A stretch of 44,535 bases of DNA from a virus: positions 125 to 44,659 of IMG/VR virus record IMGVR_UViG_3300001282_000797; one strand, given 5' to 3'. A program made the position numbers and the translations under genes. Shown in pieces: positions 1-7,619 of the stretch (positions are counted from its first letter, which is position 1; every line of letters begins with the position of its first letter). Under the pieces are notes generated by a model. The model was not told the origin of the DNA and made no database searches. It saw nothing but the letters and a program-made list of their open reading frames with translations.

Positions 1-545
1 CCACTAGAACCCGTCGCTCCCGATGTTCCTGACGAACCACTAGTACCTGATGTACCTCTTGTTCCTGAAGAACCACTTGTTCCGGATGTACCTCTTGTTC
101 CCGATGTACCACTAGAACCATTTGCACCCGATGTTCCACTAGAACCATTTGCACCCGATGTTCCACTAGAACCCGTCGCTCCCGATGTTCCTGACGAACC
201 ACTTGTTCCGGATGTACCTCTTGTTCCTGAAGAACCACTTGTTCCGGATGTACCTCTTGTTCCCGATGTACCACTAGAACCATTTGCTCCCGATGTTCCA
301 CTAGAACCCGTCGCTCCCGATGTTCCTGATGAACCACTTGTTCCCGAAGAACCACTAACCCCACTAGCACCAGATGTCCCTGACGAACCACTAGTACCTG
401 AAGTACCTCTCGTTCCTGAAGTTCCACTAGAACCACTAACACCACTAGTCCCCGAAGACCCACTATTTCCACTAGTACCTGAAGTTCCTCTCGTTCCTGA
501 AGTCCCACTAGAACCACTAATACCACTTGTTCCTGAAGAACCACT
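1..545. repeat. Long direct repeats in the collagen-like tract
   Basis: The Gly-X-Y coding DNA is repeated at two scales: 9-base triplet units, and larger blocks. The block beginning CCACTAGAACCCGTCGCTCC recurs at 1, 163 and 298, spacings of 162 and 135 bases, both multiples of 27 (three Gly-X-Y triplets). The reading frame is kept, so unequal recombination would lengthen or shorten the fibre without breaking it. Confidence 0.85.
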
Positions 546-1691
546 ACCACCAGTGCTTCCGGATGTTGTAACCAATAAACCATTAGAACCCACACACACC
601 AAACATCCTGATGAACTAGTGAAACTACATACAGATAAATCATTAACAAATGTGGTACATGCTCTGTTTGCGGTTATATTACTACCAATAATATTGGTAT
701 GTGTAAATGAGGAAGATATTGTATTACCTATACCACCTAATATTGATGAACAATTACCATTTGCACAATTACAACAACCTCCACCAATTACAGAATAACA
801 ACTGGTTATAGTATTTAGATAACCACCACCAATTGATGAATAAGATGCACTAATACAAAGTTTATTACCATAACCACCCGATATAGTTCCTAGTCCAGAT
901 AAAACACGATTAGAATAACCACCACCAATGAATGACCTAGTACCTGAAACTATATTATCATGACCTCCGCCAATAAATGAGGAAGATACTAACTCACAAA
1001 TTATATTAGATAAACCACCACCAATTGATGAGGTAGTTCCTGATACGCGATTACTAAAACCACCACCAATAAATGAAAAACATTCTGATACGGTATTTCC
1101 ACTACCTCCTAATGCTGCCGAAAAATTTCCTGATGCGGTATTTCCAACACCACATCTAACAGATGAGTTAATACCACCACCTAATATTATTACCGGAGGA
1201 TTAGGACTTGTTCCACTAGTACCAGCCGAACCCGTTATACCTGAAGACCCCGATGAACCATTAATTCCACTAGTACCTGAAGAACCACCGGCACCTGATG
1301 TCCCCGATGTCCCTGATGTCCCACTATTACCCGATGTTCCTGATGTTCCCGATGTCCCACTATCACCTGATGAACCACTAGGTCCTGAAGTACCATTAAC
1401 ACCTGAAGTACCATTAGCACCTGAAGTACCATTAGCACCAGATGTTCCCGATGTACCATTAATAAAACCTGTTATTGTAACTATACCACCCGTTGAGTCG
1501 TATAGTTCCAATGTTGTTGCAGCAGAGAAATAAGTTCCTCCTGTAATATATGGGAATATATTTAATACTTGACCTATTTCGGCCTTATATGATGACCCTT
1601 GAGGACTTTGCGTCGTATCATAAGGTTTAACAATATGTATTAAGTCATTAACAGTTACGCCAGTCGCTAAAAGTCTATCGGTTAATCTCAT
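1..1691 (-). CDS. Collagen-like / beta-roll tail fibre protein (partial, C-terminus beyond window)
   Basis: The frame is open from the ATG at 1691 to the window edge (at least 563 codons, no stop), so the C-terminus is missing. Residues 1-75 form a non-repetitive head, perhaps the virion-attachment part. Residues about 76-164 are Gly-X-Y triplets (GTS, GAN, GSS), as in collagen-like phage fibres. Residues about 165-375 repeat a pattern of a small hydrophobic strand, GGG, aromatic, S-N and a short SG turn, resembling YadA/Hia-type trimeric beta-roll heads. From about 385 to the edge Gly-X-Y triplets resume. The second collagen tract is clearly more GC-rich than the neighbours and has long internal DNA repeats. 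It is probably a trimeric side fibre, and lies last in a minus-strand group after the FISUMP adhesin and a small SprB-like protein. The collagen and repeat character is visible; the fibre role is inferred. Confidence 0.8.
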   Translation of the reverse strand, partial: MRLTDRLLATGVTVNDLIHIVKPYDTTQSPQGSSYKAEIGQVLNIFPYITGGTYFSAATTLELYDSTGGIVTITGFINGTSGTSGANGTSGANGTSGVNGTSGPSGSSGDSGTSGTSGTSGNSGTSGTSGTSGAGGSSGTSGINGSSGSSGITGSAGTSGTSPNPPVIILGGGINSSVRCGVGNTASGNFSAALGGSGNTVSECFSFIGGGFSNRVSGTTSSIGGGLSNIICELVSSSFIGGGHDNIVSGTRSFIGGGYSNRVLSGLGTISGGYGNKLCISASYSSIGGGYLNTITSCYSVIGGGCCNCANGNCSSILGGIGNTISSSFTHTNIIGSNITANRACTTFVNDLSVCSFTSSSGCLVCVGSNGLLVTTSGSTGGSGSSGTSGISGSSGTSGTRGTSGTSGNSGSSGTSGVSGSSGTSGTRGTSGTSGSSGTSGASGVSGSSGTSGSSGTSGATGSSGTSGANGSSGTSGTRGTSGTSGSSGTRGTSGTSGSSGTSGATGSSGTSGANGSSGTSGANGSSGTSGTRGTSGTSGSSGTRGTSGTSGSSGTSGATGSS

Positions 1692-1723
1692 TTTTTAAAT
1701 AATATTTATATGTGATAAATAGT

Positions 1724-2029
1724 TTAATTTTGGAAATCGTACAAGATATTATCCATAAATTCAAAATCTACCAAATCTTGGAATTCCTTACCGGATACAG
1801 TAACAACACAAGAATAGATTTTAAACTCCTCACAACCATCTGAAGTAATTAATTTAATACCCAATGAAGGAGCATTATCAAATTGCGGTGGTAAAAATAT
1901 ATTTACATACGGAGAAGGAGGTACGTTAATGATTGACACCAAAATGCATTGGTTTCCGTATATATCACAAGCATAAACTGTGTATGGAGGATTTAACCCT
2001 GATACTGAATATATCGCAACTGCTTTCAT
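1724..2029 (-). CDS. Small SprB-like single-domain protein (101 aa)
   Basis: This 101-residue protein has the order G-x-x-PPY-x-VYxCD, a central Pro-rich stretch, then hydrophobic strand, S-DGCE. The same order is seen in the 71-residue product at 32038-32253 and, more loosely, in the SprB-type repeats of the 1099-residue adhesin (PPYTYLW ... TVTDxxGC). It is therefore read as a stand-alone beta-sandwich module of that type. It has no signal peptide or membrane segment. It sits between the 819-residue adhesin (stop at 2033, 3 bases away) and the collagen-like fibre, so it is likely a small tail or fibre-connector component. The paralogy is visible in sequence; the role is inferred. Confidence 0.7.
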   Translation of the reverse strand: MKAVAIYSVSGLNPPYTVYACDIYGNQCILVSIINVPPSPYVNIFLPPQFDNAPSLGIKLITSDGCEEFKIYSCVVTVSGKEFQDLVDFEFMDNILYDFQN

Positions 2030-2032
2030 CTA

Positions 2033-4492
2033 TTAATCTTTTATTAATCTTACTGAGAAACCATATATTTTATTGTAACCATATCTATTAGCAACACTGG
2101 TATTAGCAGCCAAATATAGAAGCCAAGCAAAATCACTATCAACTTCTGTTGAACTCCAAAACCCACCATTGTTTCTAATATTATTAAATCCTCCAAAGTT
2201 TGAACGCCAACCTCCAGGTAATCCTGTAAAACCGCTAGAGTTAGAGGCTCCTGTATTGGGACTTAACCAGTGTACTGTACCTGTTTCTTTTAATTTACCA
2301 CCCGCAACACTATTTCCACCTAAATAAGTGGTTAAAGTTGTCCATTCTGTATCAGTTGGAATGTGATATCCTGATGGTGCCAATTGTTTTCTTTGACCTA
2401 CATCAGTTTTTGAGGCCTCATTCCAAATTCCCATCACAGCATACCAATTATATAACTTACCATATGTGTCTCCCGTTGTTGTACTACCGCTGTAATAACA
2501 CCAAGCACCTGTTGTTAATGTCGCCCACTGGCTTGTTCCTGTGATTTGTGGAATTAATGTACCATCTCTATAAGTAGGAACATTTAAATTACACGCCGCC
2601 CAAGTTTGAGTTCCAATTGTTACATCATTCAATGAACAAAGATATGATGAGGAAACATTTAAATTAGTTAATAAACAACTAGGTATTTGAGACGCTCCTG
2701 AAATAACTTTTGAAACACTATTAACAGATGTTATATTATATGGATAATTTTTACCAATCATATATAGATTTGTGGTTATACCATCAAGGTTAACCGATGT
2801 TATATAGATATTACCACTATCCTCGAAAATACCATATGTCGCACAACTATTATTCGGTAATAATAATTCAACATCAACTTCTAAAGTTCCTGTTAAATAA
2901 TTCCATTGACTTAAATAACATTTATCAGTAAAAGCATCAGTATTAAGTACCAAAAATTTATAAGCGAGTGTTCTATAAAAATCTCCAGTGATATATCTAC
3001 CAACTATTAAAGGAAATTTAGTTGTCATAACAGGACTTACACCTGATATATCTATTTCAACAACTTCGTTAGGGCTATTAAAAGTATTTACCGCTAAAAT
3101 AACTGTGTCCGAAATCGCCGCAAGACCCGCAGAATTACTAAAATTTAATGGAGAGGGGATATTACGATTAAATATCGCACTAAATGATGGTAAAGTTATA
3201 TTATATTCGTTAAAACTAAGACCAATTGGTTCCCAAAGTTTATTTGAGGTATGAGCAATATCATTACCACCAGAATATTCTGCAGGCATTGTTAATAATG
3301 TTGAAGTATTTGTCGAAACATTATATGACCAAACTTTATCTTGATTATCATTATATATTACAGCACAAGTCGCTATAACAGGACAAGATTCAATATCAGT
3401 AAAATTAATTATTGAATCAATAACTCCCAAAGTGGTATGAACAACATATCTACCAGGATATGTATATCCAGGTGTTGGTCCTAAATCAGTATCTAAAATA
3501 AATTTAGTCGTTCCAAGATATATCGTGTTATTAAAATTATATAATTGAACCCCAATACCAATATTTACAAATGTTTTAAAATTAAAACCATTTGGGTCAC
3601 CATTTAAATTCACATAATAACTTTCCCATAAACATTTAGCCTCGTAATCCGTTGTTGAATTATTAATATTATGGGTTGTCTCATTTTGAGTAACAGATGT
3701 TGAAAAATAAGTATATATCGATGGTGTTGCCGGTTTTGTTGATGAAGGTGTCATTGTCATTGTTGGAGTCATCGTCATTGTTGGAGTTATTGTAGGTGTT
3801 TGAGTTGGAGTTTGGGAAGGTGACGCACCAGGTGTTGAGGTCATAGTAGGTGTTATAGTAGGTGTAGGTGTCATGGTAGGAGTTTGAGTTGGCGTTGGAG
3901 TTTTAGATACTTCGGCAGGGTCAGTTAAAGTACATACCGTTATTGCCGTATAATCAAGCCAAAAATCTGTTGTTGTTGCCGTATATAACCCGGCAGGTAA
4001 ATTCTGAATTGCCGGTGATATACTACCTTTATTATCTACACCCCCATTCCACCATACAGTTTTATACGGTGGTGTACCACCACTTATTGTAACCGACGCC
4101 TTACCATCAATAGCTCCAGGGTATGATGGGTCTCTTGTATCATTTGGATTACAAGCAACCCCCATTGGGAAAATGGTTATTACATTACATTCATTTGATA
4201 GAGTATATGCTGTTATTACTGGTGATGGCGGAGGAAAACAACTAACGGAGTCATCACTACCAATACAAGTAACACAATCATCATAGTTTGTTAATATCGC
4301 ATCACTTCCATTATATATTTTTGAATTACTTGGGATAGGTTCATCAATCACATATCCACAAGCACTAAATTCAGGTGTTATTATAGAATAAACCTGATTA
4401 AGATTAGGTGTATCACCAACATAATTACTTAACCCAAAATAATTATCTGAATTATTAGATTTAGTACAACAAGTTTGAAAATAATAAGTCAT
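2033..4492 (-). CDS. Tail adhesin: SprB-like repeat, PT linker, propeller-like region, C-terminal FISUMP domain
   Basis: This is an 819-residue modular protein. Residues 1-90 are a cysteine module (TCC near the start, CVTC at the end). Residues about 105-190 contain one SprB-like repeat (SGGTPPYKTVWWNGG, then LPAGLYTATTTD). Residues about 196-257 are a Thr-Pro linker. Residues about 375-620 have repeated beta-strand blocks suggestive of a propeller. Residues about 620-819 match the Fibrobacter succinogenes major paralogous (FISUMP) domain: VTIGTQTWAACNLNV, YGKLYNWYAV, GYHIPTDTEWTTL, GLPGGWRS, GFWSSTE, FSVRLIKD. SprB repeats and FISUMP domains occur in Bacteroidetes/Fibrobacteres surface proteins, so this is probably a receptor-binding tail protein with the FISUMP domain at the tip. 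A paralogous C-terminus ends the 1099-residue protein at 36931. The domain calls are strong; the propeller and adhesin role are inferred. Confidence 0.85.
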   Translation of the reverse strand: MTYYFQTCCTKSNNSDNYFGLSNYVGDTPNLNQVYSIITPEFSACGYVIDEPIPSNSKIYNGSDAILTNYDDCVTCIGSDDSVSCFPPPSPVITAYTLSNECNVITIFPMGVACNPNDTRDPSYPGAIDGKASVTISGGTPPYKTVWWNGGVDNKGSISPAIQNLPAGLYTATTTDFWLDYTAITVCTLTDPAEVSKTPTPTQTPTMTPTPTITPTMTSTPGASPSQTPTQTPTITPTMTMTPTMTMTPSSTKPATPSIYTYFSTSVTQNETTHNINNSTTDYEAKCLWESYYVNLNGDPNGFNFKTFVNIGIGVQLYNFNNTIYLGTTKFILDTDLGPTPGYTYPGRYVVHTTLGVIDSIINFTDIESCPVIATCAVIYNDNQDKVWSYNVSTNTSTLLTMPAEYSGGNDIAHTSNKLWEPIGLSFNEYNITLPSFSAIFNRNIPSPLNFSNSAGLAAISDTVILAVNTFNSPNEVVEIDISGVSPVMTTKFPLIVGRYITGDFYRTLAYKFLVLNTDAFTDKCYLSQWNYLTGTLEVDVELLLPNNSCATYGIFEDSGNIYITSVNLDGITTNLYMIGKNYPYNITSVNSVSKVISGASQIPSCLLTNLNVSSSYLCSLNDVTIGTQTWAACNLNVPTYRDGTLIPQITGTSQWATLTTGAWCYYSGSTTTGDTYGKLYNWYAVMGIWNEASKTDVGQRKQLAPSGYHIPTDTEWTTLTTYLGGNSVAGGKLKETGTVHWLSPNTGASNSSGFTGLPGGWRSNFGGFNNIRNNGGFWSSTEVDSDFAWLLYLAANTSVANRYGYNKIYGFSVRLIKD

Positions 4493-4570
4493 TGTCTCTT
4501 TATATATAAATAATCGTTTATTTGATTTTTAAATAAAAAGATACAAACAATTTTATTTTTATAAATGGGA

Positions 4571-4597
4571 CAAAAAAAATCCCCAATCAAGGGGATT
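4571..4597 (-). terminator. Intrinsic terminator after the thioredoxin/glutaredoxin genes
   Basis: On the minus strand ATCCCC (4591-4596) pairs with GGGGAT (4579-4584) across a 6-base loop and is followed by eight T residues. It starts just past the glutaredoxin stop at 4602, so it probably ends that operon. Confidence 0.8.
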
Positions 4598-4601
4598 ATA
4601 T

Positions 4602-4886
4602 TTATTTTCCAAAATGTTCTTTGATTATTGCAATTCCTTCATCAATTTCATTGTAATCTCTTTCGGGAGCAAATAATAAACTATTCGGTTTAACATCCGG
4701 AGATTCAACAATCATAAATGCGGGAACAAAATCATTTTCTGTTATCTCCACAAACATATCGTATTCGTCCTTATGTTCATTAATATCTCTTTCAACAAAG
4801 AATATGTCGGACTCAACTAGTTTGTCCTTCATTTGGGTACAAAAAGGACACCCTTCCATTGTGAAAAGAATTAATAACTTATCCAT
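4602..4886 (-). CDS. Glutaredoxin-like thiol-disulfide protein
   Basis: This 94-residue protein has the glutaredoxin fold pattern: an N-terminal strand, then the dithiol active site CPFC at residues 13-16, and VPAFMI with the cis-proline that flanks the active site. Family members reduce disulfides, typically as electron donors to ribonucleotide reductase (T4 nrdC is the phage precedent). The ATG overlaps the last 8 bases of the upstream thioredoxin gene, so the two are probably translationally coupled. A hairpin terminator follows directly. It is of about normal length for a glutaredoxin, with an acidic helical C-terminus. No ribonucleotide reductase gene lies in this window, so its partner is unknown. 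Confidence 0.85.
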   Translation of the reverse strand: MDKLLILFTMEGCPFCTQMKDKLVESDIFFVERDINEHKDEYDMFVEITENDFVPAFMIVESPDVKPNSLLFAPERDYNEIDEGIAIIKEHFGK

Positions 4887-5202
4887 TTAGTAAGTTATCA
4901 ACTAATTCTTTTATTTGGGATTCCATTTGCATTCCTGGTTGAGAATAAACTTCTTTACCTTCTGAAAATGATTTTACAGTGGGTATTGCTCTAATACCTA
5001 AAGAAGAAGCGAATTCTTGATTTTTATCGACATCCATTGTATATAGTTGAACCTCGGAATTTTGATTTCTATATTCTTCTGAAAGTTTTTCAAAGGCAGG
5101 TTTCATTACGCGGCAGGGTTGGCACCAAGTGCCCCAAAAGTCCACGATTAATTTATCACCATTCTCAATTTTTTGTTTTAATTCTTCTGTTGTAATTTCC
5201 AT
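4879..5202 (-). CDS. trxA: Thioredoxin
   Basis: This 107-residue protein has the full thioredoxin layout: VDFWGTWCQPC with the active-site dithiol at C27 and C30, a following helix starting at about R31, the MDVDKNQ strand, and IRAIPT with the cis-proline. Length matches bacterial thioredoxins. The active site is CQPC instead of the usual CGPC, a change expected to shift redox potential or specificity. It is cytoplasmic, with no signal peptide. It sits between a small hypothetical gene (stop at 5207) and the glutaredoxin it overlaps. It likely keeps phage or host reductases reduced during infection; T7 uses host thioredoxin as a polymerase clamp, but nothing here tests that role. Confidence 0.93.
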   Translation of the reverse strand: MEITTEELKQKIENGDKLIVDFWGTWCQPCRVMKPAFEKLSEEYRNQNSEVQLYTMDVDKNQEFASSLGIRAIPTVKSFSEGKEVYSQPGMQMESQIKELVDNLLNG

Positions 5203-5206
5203 AATT

Positions 5207-5533
5207 TTAATCTTTTTTTATTGTTAATCGTTTTAATTGTGATATCATATAATCCACCACATTTTTTTTATCCACCGTTGTTAAAATAAATATATCAGTT
5301 TCCATTCTTCTATAAATTAAAATTCCGGTTGAGTCATATTCATATAATCTACCTTGATGCAATGTCATATATTCATCATTCATCCAATCTTCATACCATA
5401 ATAGATGGGATTTACTTAAAAATGTATCCATATCTTTTGGAGATATTGGTGTAACTCGTAAGTCAATAATGCTCGGGTATAAACCAAACCTTTCCTTGAA
5501 GGTGTCTATACAATTTTGTGGTATTTCTTCCAT
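5207..5533 (-). CDS. Hypothetical protein (108 aa)
   Basis: I do not recognise this 108-residue product. The ATG at 5533 is preferred over an in-frame TTG at 5545, because the ATG lies directly after the stop of the upstream PcfJ-like gene (5535) whereas the TTG start would overlap it. The protein is soluble, with no signal or membrane segment; it has a Trp-rich middle (LLWYEDWMNDEYMTLHQGR) and a Lys-rich end. It is co-directional with thioredoxin (4-base gap) and probably in the same transcript. Confidence 0.65.
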   Translation of the reverse strand: MEEIPQNCIDTFKERFGLYPSIIDLRVTPISPKDMDTFLSKSHLLWYEDWMNDEYMTLHQGRLYEYDSTGILIYRRMETDIFILTTVDKKNVVDYMISQLKRLTIKKD

Positions 5534-5534
5534 A

Positions 5535-7256
5535 TTAAAAATCAAATAAGTTATCGTTGTTTTCTATCTCTACAGCCCAATTAGAATTATAAGAATTCAT
5601 TTTATAAATTAAATCGTTCTCCCACCCTAAATTATAAACTATTGGTGGTGTGGTACCAGCAATGTGTAATCCTATTCCTTTTGTTGTTTTATAATCTGAT
5701 TGTATTTCTTTTCCCTTAACTTTAGCAATAATCTCTAAAGTATCAAATAATTTATTATCAACCAAAGTTGAAATTCTATCATCCAACACATTCAAAACTT
5801 TATCCCAACTATTATCTAACAATTTATTATATCTACCTAAAGTTTGAACTCTATGTAAATTAAATTTTTTACCATTATGCGATATACAATATTCTATTGA
5901 TGCTCTATCACTAGAATCAATATCACCTCTTCGTAATGATATTAATAAAGATTGTGGTGTTTTTATATATATCTTAACACAATTAGATTGAGATATTGAT
6001 TCCGTATTATAATCTTTGGTGGTTTGTAATACAAGAGGTATATAACAATCATCCGCTTGAAGGATGACATCATTTACTTCTTGGATAAATTTCTCATTAT
6101 AAACCCTTGTGAAATCCCCCGAATGATAATGAGAATGTTTTTCTGACCATTCAAAATGTTCCTCAATAAATTCAGTATGTGTGTTTGATTTCCATTTAAC
6201 CGGTTCTTCAAATCTTTTTAATGAATCATAAAATCTAAAATGGTCTCTATAAGTCGCACTACTAATTTCCCCATCAATAACTAACTTAAAAATTTCAAAA
6301 GCGTTACTTTTCTCTTTATTATTTAAAAACTCACTACCAACGCCAATATAAAACCCCATTATGGGATTCTCCAACATTTTTTTAATTATGTCATCATTTT
6401 GAGAAGTTATATAATTTTTCCCAAATAATTTACAAGCAAAATCATAAGTCTCAAAATTACAAGATTTAACGGTATGTAATATTCGTTTTAATTTATCACC
6501 ACTAACATTATGAACATCCATAAAGGCGTCAATATATTTAAAATCTCTTTTCACCAAATCTTTTTTCTTTGGTTGCGGAAATACCGTCATCAACTCAAAC
6601 CAATTATTTGGGAATTTAATACCCGAATTATCCAAATATCTTTTGTAAATTCTCATATCGGGAGACATATCTAAATATTTTTCAGTACCAGGAATGGCAT
6701 TTACAAATGAGTTAATGATTTCATTTATTTTTTCCGGAACATCCTCAATAATACCTTTAGCCAAAAAACCATTTAGAATCTCTCTTAAATGAACTCTTAT
6801 TTTATTTATTGGGTCAACATTAAACATACACCTTCTAACATTTTTTCTACATTTTGTTTTAAGATGATAATTAGTTAAGGAACCTGTGTATAATGAATTA
6901 CTTTTAGAATTAAATGTTACGAATTGACATTTAGTATTCACCTTGAACCACTTACCAGCAAGTCGTCGTCGTTTAGCGTATTGGAAAATTTTAAATGATA
7001 TTTTATCCTCATCGGTGGTAACACAGATTATTACTCTCTCAAATGATAAGGAACACAATGGGTTTGAGTAATTATTTTTAAACTCATCTTCAGTGTTATG
7101 AGTGTCTTTATAGGTAAAACTACCCCAAGGAGTCATATTAGCGTCATAATCATCAGAAAAAGGACACTCGGTCAACACCTGTTTTATAGGGTTAGAACTA
7201 TGATATTCTTTTGTTTGATGTTGTCTGATTGTGTAATTATATATCTCTTGACGCAT
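5535..7256 (-). CDS. PcfJ-like protein (573 aa)
   Basis: The C-terminal part (about 400-510) reads IPLVLQTTKDYNTE ... QSNCVKIY ... LISLRRGDIDSSDRASIEY, followed by VQTLGRYNKLLDNSW. This matches the pattern I know from PcfJ-like proteins (first described from enterococcal plasmid pCF10 and common in phages and plasmids): a TTKD strand, Q-x-H/N-CV, then an SLR / TIE-type strand and a Q-x-x-G-x-x-N motif. The N-terminal 400 residues are unrecognised, with a basic Cys-containing patch near 130-145 (KTKCRKNVRRCMF). The biochemical function of PcfJ-like proteins is not established. A host-type promoter (7273-7304) lies just upstream, and the gene leads the thioredoxin group. Confidence 0.6.
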   Translation of the reverse strand: MRQEIYNYTIRQHQTKEYHSSNPIKQVLTECPFSDDYDANMTPWGSFTYKDTHNTEDEFKNNYSNPLCSLSFERVIICVTTDEDKISFKIFQYAKRRRLAGKWFKVNTKCQFVTFNSKSNSLYTGSLTNYHLKTKCRKNVRRCMFNVDPINKIRVHLREILNGFLAKGIIEDVPEKINEIINSFVNAIPGTEKYLDMSPDMRIYKRYLDNSGIKFPNNWFELMTVFPQPKKKDLVKRDFKYIDAFMDVHNVSGDKLKRILHTVKSCNFETYDFACKLFGKNYITSQNDDIIKKMLENPIMGFYIGVGSEFLNNKEKSNAFEIFKLVIDGEISSATYRDHFRFYDSLKRFEEPVKWKSNTHTEFIEEHFEWSEKHSHYHSGDFTRVYNEKFIQEVNDVILQADDCYIPLVLQTTKDYNTESISQSNCVKIYIKTPQSLLISLRRGDIDSSDRASIEYCISHNGKKFNLHRVQTLGRYNKLLDNSWDKVLNVLDDRISTLVDNKLFDTLEIIAKVKGKEIQSDYKTTKGIGLHIAGTTPPIVYNLGWENDLIYKMNSYNSNWAVEIENNDNLFDF

Positions 7257-7272
7257 AGGTATCTATTTTTAT

Positions 7273-7304
7273 CAAAGATACAATAAATTTTGGGATAAAA
7301 CAAT
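7273..7304 (-). promoter_or_regulatory. Bacteroidetes-type promoter for the PcfJ-like/thioredoxin group
   Basis: On the minus strand the -7 element TATCTTTG (7273-7280) matches the Bacteroidetes consensus TAnnTTTG exactly. ATTG at 7301-7304, 20 bases upstream, is a 3-of-4 match to the TTTG -33 element. The -7 element lies 17 bases before the ATG at 7256, implying a very short leader. Confidence 0.5.
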
Positions 7305-7594
7305 TAATTTAAAGAAAAAGACGCAAATTGGGTTCGTTGGATAATTGATTCAACATTTTTGGCCTCTATCTCATCATATTGGATATTTTTTAATTCAACA
7401 ACAACACTAATTAATTGTGTTTTTGTTAATTCAACAGGTTCGTTGTTTTCCACATTCTTATAACATTGTTCTTTAACTTTTTCATAGAAGTCATCTTTCA
7501 ATAAGTCCCCAATCAAATCTATTAAATCATTGGGGTTCTTATCGAAGAAAGTTATAAATTGATTAATGTAGATTTCAACATCAACATTTTTCAT
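7304..7594 (-). CDS. Hypothetical acidic helical protein (96 aa)
   Basis: I do not recognise this 96-residue product. It is acidic and mostly helical (FFDKNPNDLIDLIGDLLKDD), with one cysteine and no signal or membrane segment. It lies 25 bases downstream of the leucine-rich-repeat gene and is co-directional with it. Coding is supported by the ATG start, tight spacing and absence of an overlapping alternative. Confidence 0.6.
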   Translation of the reverse strand: MKNVDVEIYINQFITFFDKNPNDLIDLIGDLLKDDFYEKVKEQCYKNVENNEPVELTKTQLISVVVELKNIQYDEIEAKNVESIIQRTQFASFSLN

Positions 7595-7619
7595 ATCATT
7601 ATTTTTTAAAAGGTGAAAT

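Noticed and set aside
1235-1459. Minus-strand 74-codon frame rich in VLMVLQ repeats
   Set aside because: It is an out-of-frame reading of the collagen-like repeat within the large fibre gene.
1700-1715. TATAAATA upstream of the collagen-like gene, as in T4 late promoters
   Set aside because: A single copy in very AT-rich DNA; similar strings occur in both orientations, so it cannot be told from chance here.
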